In this document: positions 43,154 through 52,023 of the stretch, piece by piece
Layout of the letters: each line of letters begins with the position of its first letter
Numbering within the stretch: position 1 is the stretch's first letter
Assembly (NCBI RefSeq): GCF_000021685.1
Contig: NC_011959.1
Span: forward strand, 1,054,001-1,118,000
Source: Thermomicrobium roseum DSM 5159
GTDB taxonomy: Bacteria > Chloroflexota > Chloroflexia > Thermomicrobiales > Thermomicrobiaceae
Length of the DNA stretch: 64,000 bases
Direction: 5' to 3'
Made by a program: the position numbers and the translations under genes
Notes under the pieces: model-generated
Seen by the model: only the letters and a program-made list of their open reading frames with translations
Database searches by the model: none
Told to the model about the DNA's origin: nothing

Positions 43154-45115
43154 ATGGAGGTCGTGAATCCGATCGTGGCGCGGTGGCGCAAAGAGGGTTT
43201 GGAAGACCCCGTCAGCTTCTGGGCGCGCGCTGCCGAGCAAGCCTTCTGGTTCCGCACGTGGGACGATCCGTTCGTCTGGGAACCACCGACCTTCCGGTGG
43301 TTCGTCGGTGGTCTCACCAATTTGAGCTATGCCGCCTTGGATCGACACGTGTCGGCTGGTCAGGGCGGACGGGCAGCCCTCATCGCCGAGACCGAGTGGG
43401 GCGAACGGCGCACCTTCACCTATGCCCAGTTGTGGCGATTCGTCCGCCGCTTGGCTGCATCACTCCGTGGCCTCGGTATTCGTCGCGGCGACCGGATCGG
43501 TATTTACATGCCCACTTGTCCGGAAGCGATCGCGCTCATGCTGGCCGCCACCCGGATCGGGGCTATCCATATCGTCGTCTTCGCTGGTTTCGGAGCTGGA
43601 GCGTTAGCTGATCGTCTCTCTATGGCCGGTGCTCGGGCTGTGTTCACCGCTGACGTCACCTGGCGGCGCGGGCGCGAAGTGCGGCTCAAGGAGATCGTGG
43701 ATCAGGCGTTGGCGAGCGGGATCCCAAGTGTCGAGCACGTCGTTGTCCTCCGACGGGGGCCCAACGAGCCACCGATGACGCCTGGGCGCGATCTCTGGTG
43801 GGACGATTTTGTGGCGCTCGGGAACGGGCAAGACGATCGTTACGAGGTGATGGAGTCCAATGAGCCAGCGTTCATACTGGCGACTTCTGGGACGACCGCG
43901 AAGCCCAAACTGGCCATCCACACCCATGGACCATATCAAGTCGGTATCACCAGCACCGGGCGCTGGTGCCATGGTCTGCGCGCCGGTGACGTTTGGTGGG
44001 CGACCTCCGATATCGGCTGGATCGTCGGTCACAGCTACATCGTCTACGCGCCGCTCTTGCTCGGCGCGACGACGATCGCCTTCGAGGGAGCTCTCGATCA
44101 TCCCTCTCCGGAAACCCCCTATCGGATCATCGAAGAGAACGGAGTGACCGGCATCTTCACCTCGCCGACAGCGGTTCGGCTGCTCATGAAGTACGGAACC
44201 GAGCCAGCCCGTCGCTACGACCTCAGCTCGGTCGAACGCATCGTCTGCGCTGGAGAAGTGCTCAATCCTCCGGCCTGGGAATGGCTCCAGAAAGATGTGT
44301 TCCAAAATCGTATTCCGGTGATCGACCACTGGTGGCAGACAGAAACGGGTGGACCAGTGGTCGGGAACCCCTACGGCATCGCTCTGCTTCCCATCAAACC
44401 AGGATCGGCCAGCCTGCCACTTCCCGGTATGGATGTCGCGGTGGTTCGCCCCGAAGATGGGACGCCTTGCCAACCGGGGGAGCGAGGCGTCGTCGTCATC
44501 CGCCGGCCCTTCCCTGGTCTGACGCCCGGTCTGTGGGGCGAGCCGGAACGCTATGCCCGTGACTACTGGCAGCGCATCCCAGGCCTCTACTTCACGGGCG
44601 ACGCCGCATCGGTCGATGAGGACGGGTATCTCTGGTTCGCCGGGCGAGCCGACGAGATCATCAAGATCGCCGATCACCGTATCGGCACTATCGAGGTGGA
44701 GAGTGCCTTCTTGCGTCACCCGGCCGTCGCTGAGGCCGGGGTGACGGGTCGCCCCGATCCGTTGCGCGGCGAGGTGATCAGCGCCTTCATCACCCTCAAG
44801 CAGGGGTATCAGCCGACTCCTGAACTCGAGCGCGAACTCATCGAAACGGTCCGTCGCGAACTCGGACCAGTCGCGGTGATCGGCGAACTCAATTTTGTCC
44901 GTGCACTTCCGAAGACGCGGAGCGGTAAGATCATGCGGCGGGTCCTCAAGGCAGTGATCTTGGACCGCGATCCGGGCGATATCTCGACGATCGAAGAAGA
45001 GGGCAGTGTCGAAGAAGCCCGCGCCGCTTGGCTCCAGCTCAAGGAAATGCTCCGCGTCGGCGTCTATCTCGAACAGCCCCAACCGACCGGCGTCGATGCG
45101 TCCGGTGGCAACTAG
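43154..45115 (+). CDS. acs: Acetyl-CoA synthetase (AMP-forming)
   Basis: A 653-residue ANL-superfamily enzyme that makes acetyl-CoA from acetate, ATP and CoA. In order: N-terminal cap FVGGLTNLSYAALDRHV, the P-loop-like motif FILATSGTTAKPKLAIHTHG, the acyl-binding region WWQTETGGPVVG, YFTGDAASVDEDGYLWFAGR, and the C-terminal LPKTRSGKIMRR with the catalytic Lys that acetylation silences in other bacteria. Length fits Acs; propionate activation cannot be excluded. ATG at 43154 follows GAGGAGGTG; upstream codons in the same frame are leader. It is divergent from the CBS-nucleotidyltransferase regulator and close to the symporter pair, forming an acetate-use module. Confidence 0.94.
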   Translation: MEVVNPIVARWRKEGLEDPVSFWARAAEQAFWFRTWDDPFVWEPPTFRWFVGGLTNLSYAALDRHVSAGQGGRAALIAETEWGERRTFTYAQLWRFVRRLAASLRGLGIRRGDRIGIYMPTCPEAIALMLAATRIGAIHIVVFAGFGAGALADRLSMAGARAVFTADVTWRRGREVRLKEIVDQALASGIPSVEHVVVLRRGPNEPPMTPGRDLWWDDFVALGNGQDDRYEVMESNEPAFILATSGTTAKPKLAIHTHGPYQVGITSTGRWCHGLRAGDVWWATSDIGWIVGHSYIVYAPLLLGATTIAFEGALDHPSPETPYRIIEENGVTGIFTSPTAVRLLMKYGTEPARRYDLSSVERIVCAGEVLNPPAWEWLQKDVFQNRIPVIDHWWQTETGGPVVGNPYGIALLPIKPGSASLPLPGMDVAVVRPEDGTPCQPGERGVVVIRRPFPGLTPGLWGEPERYARDYWQRIPGLYFTGDAASVDEDGYLWFAGRADEIIKIADHRIGTIEVESAFLRHPAVAEAGVTGRPDPLRGEVISAFITLKQGYQPTPELERELIETVRRELGPVAVIGELNFVRALPKTRSGKIMRRVLKAVILDRDPGDISTIEEEGSVEEARAAWLQLKEMLRVGVYLEQPQPTGVDASGGN

Positions 45116-46076
45116 ATCGGGCTTTGACGACAAAGCGGTTTCACAGCGCCGTGCCTTCATCGGAGGGGCCTTCGTCAGGGCTCCTCTTTGGGTCTTGGCT
45201 GCCGCTGTCCTGTGGGGCACGACCGGGACCACACTGGCGCTCGCTCCGCCGGAAACCGACCCGCTCGTACTGGGTGCGCTGCGCCTCGCGCTCAGCGGCC
45301 CGCTCCTCCTCGCGACGAGCCAGTTCTCGCGCGCCCAGTTGCTCTCCGCCTGGCGTTCCGTAGCGGTCGCCAGTTTGGCAGTCGCTGCCTATCAGCCGAC
45401 CTTTTTCCTCGGCGTGCGGGCCAACGGAGTCGCGATCGGAACGCTGATCGCCATCGGCAGTGCTCCACTCCTCGCCGCAGCGCTGGAAATGCTCACCGAG
45501 CGGCGACCTCCATCGCTGCGCTGGCTCTTCGCCACCGTCCTCGCTCTGCTCGGGCTCGGTCTGCTGCTTCATCCGGGAGGGACGCTACCACCCACGCCGA
45601 CAGGAACGCTGGCGAGTCTTGCCGCTGGAGCGTCCTATGCGTTCTTCGTTTTCGCCACACGGCGGGCCGTCCGCGCTGGTCTGGCTGCGCAGCAGGTCAT
45701 CGCCTGCTCGTTCGTCGCCGCAGCCGCTCTCCTCATTCCGCTCCTGTTCTGGCGGCCAGTGGGCTGGCTGTCTGCTCCGGGTGGATTGCTCGCCGCATTG
45801 TATTTGGGTATCGTCGCCACCGCACTGTCCTATCGCCTCTTCGCCCGCGGGGTAGCCGGTACCAGTGCTGCCACCCTCGCCACACTGTCGCTCGCCGAAC
45901 CGCTCACTGCGACGTTGCTCGCTGTTTTCGTGATTGGGGAGGACCTCACGAGCCAGCAACGTATCGGCGTCACGAGTCTCGTCGCCGGACTCAGCCTTGT
46001 CGCACTCGGCGAGCAGATGCACCAGCGAGGGGCTTCCACTACTCCATTCGATCCAGTGCGAGAGGAGCGAGCATGA
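45096..46076 (+). CDS. EamA/DMT-family transporter
   Basis: A 326-residue drug/metabolite-superfamily carrier with ten hydrophobic segments in two EamA repeats. Repeat one begins WVLAAAVLWGTTGTTLALAP; repeat two begins GTLASLAAGASYAFFVFATR. The end of repeat two holds TLSLAEPLTATLLAVFVIGE, the usual EamA closing stretch. Such carriers export metabolites such as amino acids; substrate unknown. The start is taken as ATG 45096, overlapping the end of acs by 20 bases; GTG 45105 is an alternative. The stop overlaps the next gene's start (ATGA), so acs, this carrier and the acylase-like gene may share a transcript. Confidence 0.85.
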   Translation: MRPVATRSGFDDKAVSQRRAFIGGAFVRAPLWVLAAAVLWGTTGTTLALAPPETDPLVLGALRLALSGPLLLATSQFSRAQLLSAWRSVAVASLAVAAYQPTFFLGVRANGVAIGTLIAIGSAPLLAAALEMLTERRPPSLRWLFATVLALLGLGLLLHPGGTLPPTPTGTLASLAAGASYAFFVFATRRAVRAGLAAQQVIACSFVAAAALLIPLLFWRPVGWLSAPGGLLAALYLGIVATALSYRLFARGVAGTSAATLATLSLAEPLTATLLAVFVIGEDLTSQQRIGVTSLVAGLSLVALGEQMHQRGASTTPFDPVREERA

Positions 46077-48430
46077 TGACGGCTGTGAGCGGTGTCGCTT
46101 CTGGTCACATCCTCGCCAGACTCCTTCTCCGACCGATCCTGAGTCTTCTTTCGCCCATCACGCGTGGGCAATTGGAGCTTCCGGGACTCGAACGTCGAGT
46201 CAGCATCGTACGAGATCGCTGGGGTATCCCGCACGTGCGAGCCGCCACGAGTCACGATGCGTGGTTCGCACTCGGATTCTGTCAAGTCCAAGACAGGACG
46301 TTCCAACTCGAGTTTCTCCGACGCCTCGTGCGTGGAGAATTGGCCGCTTTGGTGGGACCCGCTGGCCTGCCCTTCGATCGTCTCGCTCGTCGCGTCGGCT
46401 TTCGCCGTGCGTCACTGCGCCAGCTTCCCACTATTGCCGGTGACGTTCGCGATCAGGTCGAGGCCTTCCTCGCTGGCATGCGTGCCGGGCTCGAATATGG
46501 TCTACGGGTGCGCCCGATCGAATTCCTCTTCCTCCGAGCGGACCCGCGCCCCTGGGACGCAGCCGATGTCCTTGCGCTCGTCAAGTTCCTCTCCTTCGTT
46601 CTCGCCTCGAACTGGACGTCCGAACTCGTCCGCCTGCGCGTGCTTCTCGAGGATGGCGCAGAATCCCTCCGAGCACTCGATCCCGCAGGTGCCGACGTCA
46701 TTGACCTACCAGCATTTCCTACAGAACTTCGCAGCGAGTGGGTCGAGCACGTTTCGGCTGAACTCAATCGATTACGAAGCTTCGGCAGCACGGCTGCTTC
46801 CAACAATTGGGTGGTCGCTGGATCGCGCACGCAGAGCGGGCGTCCACTGCTCGCCAACGATCCGCACTGGTCACCCCTCCTGCCCTCGTTTTGGTACTTG
46901 GCGCACCTTTCCACCCCGGAATGGTCGATTGCTGGCGCGACGCTCATCGGGACGCCTGCTTTCCTCGCTGGTCATAATGGCTACGCCGCATGGGGCGTGA
47001 CAGCCGGATTGAGCGACAACACCGATCTCGCCATCGAAATGGTCGGGCCCGACGGACGCTCCGTCCGCGAGAAAGACGACTTCGTTCCCTGCCGCGTTCA
47101 CCAAGAGTCGATCGCGGTTCGCGGGCATGGCACGGTTAACGACCTCGTGCTGGAGACCCGCCGCGGCCCGATCGTCAGCCCTGTCCTGCGCGGAGTGCCC
47201 TGGGCGGTATCCCTGCGTGCCGTCTGGCTCGATCCGCTGCCGGTTCGCGGTCTGCTCTCCATGCACCGAGCTCGCTCGTTCGATGACTGTCGCGCTTTTT
47301 TCGCTGACTGGCCACACCTCCCCCTGAATGTCGTCTACGCTGACTGTTCGAACCAGATCGGCTGGCTTCTCGCAGGCACCGTTCCGCAGCGTCGTTGCTC
47401 AACTGGACTGTTCCCTCTCTTGGGCTGGGAGAATCCCGACCCATGGATCGGCTACGTGTCCCCCGATCGGATGCCCTGCCGCGTCGATCCGCCGGAGGGA
47501 TTCTTGGCTACCGCCAACAACCGACCGACGCTTCCTGACAACGCGCCGTGGCTCGGCGTTGACTATCTCGATTCCTACCGGATCGCACGGGTCACTGAGG
47601 TGCTCGGTAGCCGCACCGACTGGAGGATCGAAGACATGCTGGTCCTCCAACTCGATACAGCTTCGCTTTCCTGGCGCGAGCTGCGGGATATCGTGCTCGC
47701 CGTCGAGCCGACGACCTCACGCCTCCAGCGAGCGCTTCAGCTCCTGCGGGAGTGGAACGGGACCGTCGATGCCGCCGATCCTGCCGCGACCGTGTTCGAA
47801 ATCTTCGTCCATCGTCTGGCACAGGAGTTGGCCAGAGCATATGCCCCGCGGAGCTGGCGCTGGGTCATCGGCGCTGGATTCCATGATCTCGTCGATGGAA
47901 CAAGCTGGGGTGTTCGACGCATCGCCCATCTGGTTCGAGCCTTGCACGACAGTTCACCCCCACCCCGGTGCGGATCATGGCCAGCGATGATCACTGAGGT
48001 CCTCGAGCAGGTGATCGAGGAATTGGAGCGTGTCGCTGGTGACGAGGTCGCCGACTGGGCTTGGGGGAAAGTGCGCCCCCTCCATCTCCGGCACCCGCTG
48101 GGAGCAGTCGGAGGACTCCGCTGGCTCTTCGATCGTGGCCCTTTCCCGATCGGCGGTGACGAGAACACCGTGAATCCGGGAGGAGTTTCCGCTCACGATC
48201 CCCTCGGTCCGGTCCAATTCATCGCCTCACTCCGGTTCGTCGTCGAAGTCGGTTCCTGGGATCGCGCACGCGTCTCTCTGCCTGGCGGACAATCAGGCCA
48301 TCCGTTCTCGTTCCACTACGACGATCTGCTCGCCTACTGGCTCCGCGGCGAGACGATACCCTTCGTCTGGAGCGAGGACGCCATTGCACGTGTCGCGCGC
48401 GACCACCTGGTGCTCGTACCGGCTCGCTGA
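46073..48430 (+). CDS. Penicillin-acylase-family Ntn hydrolase
   Basis: A 785-residue amidohydrolase of the penicillin acylase (S45) family, made as a precursor that cuts itself. Recognisable parts are VRDRWGIPHVRAATSHDAWF (A-chain start), the ASNNWVVAG motif where Ser243 would become the N-terminal nucleophile of the B chain, PLLANDPHWSPLLPSFWY, and GGDENTVNPGG near the C-terminus with the conserved Asn. Natural substrates of this family include N-acyl homoserine lactones and other amides; which applies is unknown. The N-terminus has a mildly hydrophobic stretch but no clean signal peptide. ATG at 46073 follows GAGGAG; the long upstream frame is a shadow of the carrier gene. Confidence 0.9.
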   Translation: MMTAVSGVASGHILARLLLRPILSLLSPITRGQLELPGLERRVSIVRDRWGIPHVRAATSHDAWFALGFCQVQDRTFQLEFLRRLVRGELAALVGPAGLPFDRLARRVGFRRASLRQLPTIAGDVRDQVEAFLAGMRAGLEYGLRVRPIEFLFLRADPRPWDAADVLALVKFLSFVLASNWTSELVRLRVLLEDGAESLRALDPAGADVIDLPAFPTELRSEWVEHVSAELNRLRSFGSTAASNNWVVAGSRTQSGRPLLANDPHWSPLLPSFWYLAHLSTPEWSIAGATLIGTPAFLAGHNGYAAWGVTAGLSDNTDLAIEMVGPDGRSVREKDDFVPCRVHQESIAVRGHGTVNDLVLETRRGPIVSPVLRGVPWAVSLRAVWLDPLPVRGLLSMHRARSFDDCRAFFADWPHLPLNVVYADCSNQIGWLLAGTVPQRRCSTGLFPLLGWENPDPWIGYVSPDRMPCRVDPPEGFLATANNRPTLPDNAPWLGVDYLDSYRIARVTEVLGSRTDWRIEDMLVLQLDTASLSWRELRDIVLAVEPTTSRLQRALQLLREWNGTVDAADPAATVFEIFVHRLAQELARAYAPRSWRWVIGAGFHDLVDGTSWGVRRIAHLVRALHDSSPPPRCGSWPAMITEVLEQVIEELERVAGDEVADWAWGKVRPLHLRHPLGAVGGLRWLFDRGPFPIGGDENTVNPGGVSAHDPLGPVQFIASLRFVVEVGSWDRARVSLPGGQSGHPFSFHYDDLLAYWLRGETIPFVWSEDAIARVARDHLVLVPAR

Positions 48431-48531
48431 GGGAAGTGCGACTGGGTATGCAAGACGCCCCGGTCACCGCTCGAGAACAGCGAGCAGGAGCGAAGGACAC
48501 GAAGCTGAACGCGTCGCAACGACTGCTCGGC

Positions 48532-50034
48532 TCAGTGCAGGAGACTCGGCTGATCGATCCGCCGGTAGAGTTTCCATGATCCCTGCTGTCCGTCGACCAC
48601 GAAGCCGTCCGGCGGACCGTCTGCAAACCGCTCGCTGACCAGATCGCGACCGAGCGGCTCCTGCGTCACGAGGATGTACCCGACAGAGCGGGCCGGCTCG
48701 GCAAGCGCCGCCCCGAAGGACGCATCGGCCGGCAGCAGGAACGGTCGGGCTGTCTCCGCACGCGCGATGATGCGATAGGCACTCCGATCATCGGCCAGAA
48801 TCGAATACGGTGGAGCCGCTCGCAAACGCTGGCCGAGCTCCCGTTCGTCCTGATCGCTCGCTCGCGGGATACCGTTGACGAGAACCTGCTGCCACTGCCG
48901 AACTTCGCCTGCATGCTGCAGCAACACCGCCGTGGTCGCACCTTGTCCGAGCGCGAGCGCGACGATGACGGGTCCCACCCAGCGCGGCAAACGTTCCGGC
49001 AGCGCGATCAGCGCAAGGACGGTATAGGTTGCAAGGACGAGCGGCAACGGATAGGCGAACCCGAAAAACCGCAACAGACTGGGAACGAACGCGAGAACGG
49101 CGAGTGGTACGAGGCGTCGGGGCGCCCGCCAGAGATTGGCAGCGAACACTCCGAGGAGCAGCGGCTGCATGATGAGTTCGCGGCCGAACTCCGCGAGCCA
49201 ACCCCAGCGTTCCGCCAGCGGCACTCCCCACCGCTCTGGATCGATCACTGCAGCGGCCGGGTCCGTCAGATACATCATCGGGTTACCGGTGAAAACCCAG
49301 TTGATGTAGGTCCAGCTCGCCACAGCCCAGAGAGCGGGGAAAGCCGTCACCAGCATCTGGCTCAGGGTAGCCCATTCCCCGCCCTGCCCCGTGCTCGCTT
49401 CCGACCGGCGAAAGAGCGGTACCAGACTCGCCAGCGCGAGCGCATAGACGAGTGCATAGAAGTTGGCGTAAAAGGCGAGTCCGAGTATCAGGCCTGCCAC
49501 GAAACCGCTGAAGGTGTGGCCATGACGAACGAAATTGATGTAATAGTGCCAGGCCACGACGATCAGGTGCAGCGCCAGCATGTCCGGATACGCCTGCGTC
49601 GCGAGAAAGACGTTCGAAGGAATCACGACGACCGCAGCCAGCAGGAGCATCCGCCAAAGGCGAGCCAATCCAACTCGTTCCAAGTCGTACCAGACGAGCC
49701 AGGCAGTCGCCCCTGCCGCAATACTCGCCAGCACGCTCGGAAGCCACGGCCGCGGGAACACGAGCACCAGCAAGAACGGCAGCGGCGGATACAGGAAACC
49801 GATGACCTCCAAGCGCAAACGGTCGGCTGCCAGCAAGGCCTTCGCGGTGACGTGCGCGTGCGCATTCGTCAAAAATCCGTACCGATACGTCACCAGCGCG
49901 AGCGCCAGGAAAGGAAGACTGAAAAGGGCGACGCGCAGGAGATGAGCGCGCCAGCTCAAATCGACGAGACGGAGCTCGTCACTCGGCGGCGACGCTGGCT
50001 GCGGAACCGGTTTCGAGATAACGGCTGAGGCCAT
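48532..50034 (-). CDS. Polytopic membrane protein, possible membrane glycosyltransferase
   Basis: A 500-residue protein with about ten membrane segments followed by a soluble C-terminal domain of roughly 120 residues. The layout recalls GT39/GT83-type (dolichol- or undecaprenol-phosphate sugar) transferases: a first segment, then a loop with the sequence RYGFLTNAHAHVTAKALLAA, and QAYPDMLALHLIV-like segments further on. The diagnostic Asp-Asp/Glu pair of the first loop is not clear, so enzymatic activity is uncertain. ATG at 50034 overlaps the upstream glycosyltransferase gene by 56 bases, so they are co-translated and probably act on one cell-surface glycan or polymer. The alternative is a structural membrane partner. 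Confidence 0.65.
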   Translation of the reverse strand: MASAVISKPVPQPASPPSDELRLVDLSWRAHLLRVALFSLPFLALALVTYRYGFLTNAHAHVTAKALLAADRLRLEVIGFLYPPLPFLLVLVFPRPWLPSVLASIAAGATAWLVWYDLERVGLARLWRMLLLAAVVVIPSNVFLATQAYPDMLALHLIVVAWHYYINFVRHGHTFSGFVAGLILGLAFYANFYALVYALALASLVPLFRRSEASTGQGGEWATLSQMLVTAFPALWAVASWTYINWVFTGNPMMYLTDPAAAVIDPERWGVPLAERWGWLAEFGRELIMQPLLLGVFAANLWRAPRRLVPLAVLAFVPSLLRFFGFAYPLPLVLATYTVLALIALPERLPRWVGPVIVALALGQGATTAVLLQHAGEVRQWQQVLVNGIPRASDQDERELGQRLRAAPPYSILADDRSAYRIIARAETARPFLLPADASFGAALAEPARSVGYILVTQEPLGRDLVSERFADGPPDGFVVDGQQGSWKLYRRIDQPSLLH

Positions 50035-51886
50035 GACGCGTCTTCTCCCAGTAGAAGGGCTTCGTGATCAATTGCCAGACCGCCTTGTAGGATGCGATCG
50101 AGTGCAGGATCCAATAGAAGGGGTTGAGCAGCGCGAAGGGGATGAGCTGGTAGCGACGTCGCTTGAACCCGGCGAGCATGCCGAGATAGATCATCACACC
50201 GTTCCCGATCAGGAGATTGAACAGGCTGATATACAGCACGACCGGTGGGAACAAGATATCGAATGCGTGGGTACGCGTCACGATCCACGTGAGCGTCAAC
50301 GACCAGAGCGGAATGAGCGAGAGAAAGGCAAAGGGCGCGCCACCGATCAGCAACACGAAGCCGAACGTATTGCGGATGCCAGCTGTGCGGACGAGGCGCA
50401 GCGGATGGCGGGTGTGCACGAGAACCGTCTGCAGGTAGCCCTTGATCCAGCGCGAGCGCTGGCGGATCCAATTGCCGACGTGGTTATTCGCTTCCTCCCA
50501 GGTTGTAGAGTTGATCACCCCAACTCGGTAACCGCGGGCCGCTGCCCGGATACCCAGATCAGCATCCTCGGTCACATTGAACGGATCCCACCCACCGAGT
50601 TCCCGGAGGCGACCCACCCGAAAATGGTTGCTCGTCCCACCGAGCGGAATCGGCAAGCGCAAGCGATCCAGACCAGTCAGAACGTAGTCGAACCAATACG
50701 AGTACTCGAGCGTGAACATGCGGGTGAGCAGATTCTCGGTCGCGTTGTAATAGTTCAGCGCTGCCTGAACACAGACGAGGTCCGGTGATCCTTTGCGGAA
50801 GGCCAAGATCGCCTTCTTGAGCTGATCTGGTTCCGGGCGATCTTCCGCGTCGTAGATCGTGAGGAACTCACCGCGAGCGAAGAGCAAGCCGACATTGCAC
50901 GCTTTCGGCTTCGTTTTGGGAAGCCCGTTGGGGACGACGATGAAGGTTACCGTCTCCGGTGGCCGTGCCGCCTTGGCCGCAGCCAATGTCTCCTCGTCGT
51001 CCTCTTCGATCAAGAGCAAGATTTCGAGTTTGCTCGCCGGGTAGTCCAGGTTGCGGAGATTCTCGATGAGATGCGGCACGACGTTGGCTTCGCGATAGAC
51101 CGGCACGAGCACGGTGTACATCGGAAGTTCGTCGTCGCGTAGTGCCTGCACCTCTTCCGGGGAGATCGCCTGCACGTGCTCGTGCTTCGCTCCGGCCATG
51201 GCCACCACGAAATGAAAGAGCACGAAAACGAAGAGCACACTATTGACGAGCGCTGAAGCGATGACCGCAGTGCGTGTCGGCACCATGAGTAATCCGGCCG
51301 CGACCAGGATCAACAGGAGCGCGAGCGCGACCTTCTGCCACCGGACGAGTACCTGCCGCGCACTCTCGTCCGGACTTCGGTAGTACAGGCCCAAGGCTGC
51401 CCGATCCAGCACGAGATCACGAAAGATTGTTCGGATGGCGTAGTCGATATCCCATTCGCTCGTGACGAGCGGTCGTACCGTGACCGACCCCAGAACGGAT
51501 CGGATGTACTCCTCGAGTTCGGCTCCGGGTGGCTCAGCTGTCGCCACGAATACCTCGTTGCCGACGCGCCGCACCGGGAAGCACCGTCGTTGCACGAGCG
51601 CCTCGGGGTCGAAAAGTCGCGCCAGTCGAGCATCCAGCGGCTCGCGTAAAAGATCGACGTATGGATGTCCCCAGAGTTCAGCCAGCACCTGGTAGAGCTG
51701 CTGTCGCTTGACCAAACCGAGTGCGATCAGAATGCGGCCGATCCGGTCACCCGTCCGGCGCTGGTACTCGAGCGCTCGTTCCAGGTCTTCCGGACGCAAG
51801 AGTCCTCGAGAAACCAGCGCCTCACCGATCCGCTCCCGCGAGCGGGTCACCTGCGGCTGGCACGGTCGGTACGTACGAACCAGCAT
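49979..51886 (-). CDS. Family 2 glycosyltransferase with GspE/MshE-like N-terminal domain
   Basis: A 635-residue membrane glycosyltransferase. Residues 15-160 form a GspE/MshE N-terminal (MshEN-type) domain (RIGEALVSRGLLRPEDLERA, RRTGDRIGRILIALGLVKRQ), known in other proteins to bind cyclic di-GMP. Two membrane segments follow (about 185-235), then the GT2 domain with TVLVPVYREANVVPHLIENL, the metal-binding YDAEDRPEPDQLKKA, NVTEDADLGIRAA and the QRSRWIKG motif of processive enzymes. About four C-terminal membrane segments close it. This order is that of NfrB/N4 adsorption protein B-like enzymes that make secreted polysaccharides. ATG at 51886 is the first in frame. The polytopic partner gene overlaps its end by 56 bases. 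Confidence 0.87.
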   Translation of the reverse strand: MLVRTYRPCQPQVTRSRERIGEALVSRGLLRPEDLERALEYQRRTGDRIGRILIALGLVKRQQLYQVLAELWGHPYVDLLREPLDARLARLFDPEALVQRRCFPVRRVGNEVFVATAEPPGAELEEYIRSVLGSVTVRPLVTSEWDIDYAIRTIFRDLVLDRAALGLYYRSPDESARQVLVRWQKVALALLLILVAAGLLMVPTRTAVIASALVNSVLFVFVLFHFVVAMAGAKHEHVQAISPEEVQALRDDELPMYTVLVPVYREANVVPHLIENLRNLDYPASKLEILLLIEEDDEETLAAAKAARPPETVTFIVVPNGLPKTKPKACNVGLLFARGEFLTIYDAEDRPEPDQLKKAILAFRKGSPDLVCVQAALNYYNATENLLTRMFTLEYSYWFDYVLTGLDRLRLPIPLGGTSNHFRVGRLRELGGWDPFNVTEDADLGIRAAARGYRVGVINSTTWEEANNHVGNWIRQRSRWIKGYLQTVLVHTRHPLRLVRTAGIRNTFGFVLLIGGAPFAFLSLIPLWSLTLTWIVTRTHAFDILFPPVVLYISLFNLLIGNGVMIYLGMLAGFKRRRYQLIPFALLNPFYWILHSIASYKAVWQLITKPFYWEKTRHGLSRYLETGSAASVAAE

Positions 51887-52023
51887 CGAGTCTCCTCGTC
51901 ACGACCACGAGAAACAGTTCACTCACCGGCAATCATCGACAGAGCGACGAGGGTCGCCGAGAGACCCCCGTCCTCATCGTGTCTGGTCGGTTATCCTACC
52001 GGGGAGCAGGAAAAGCGGGCTAG

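Noticed and set aside
43604..45232. 542-codon frame antisense to acs
   Set aside because: Shadow of acs; no independent signals.
48913..50028. 371-codon frame opposite the polytopic membrane gene
   Set aside because: Its Arg/Glu/Gln-rich sequence is the complement of hydrophobic membrane codons.
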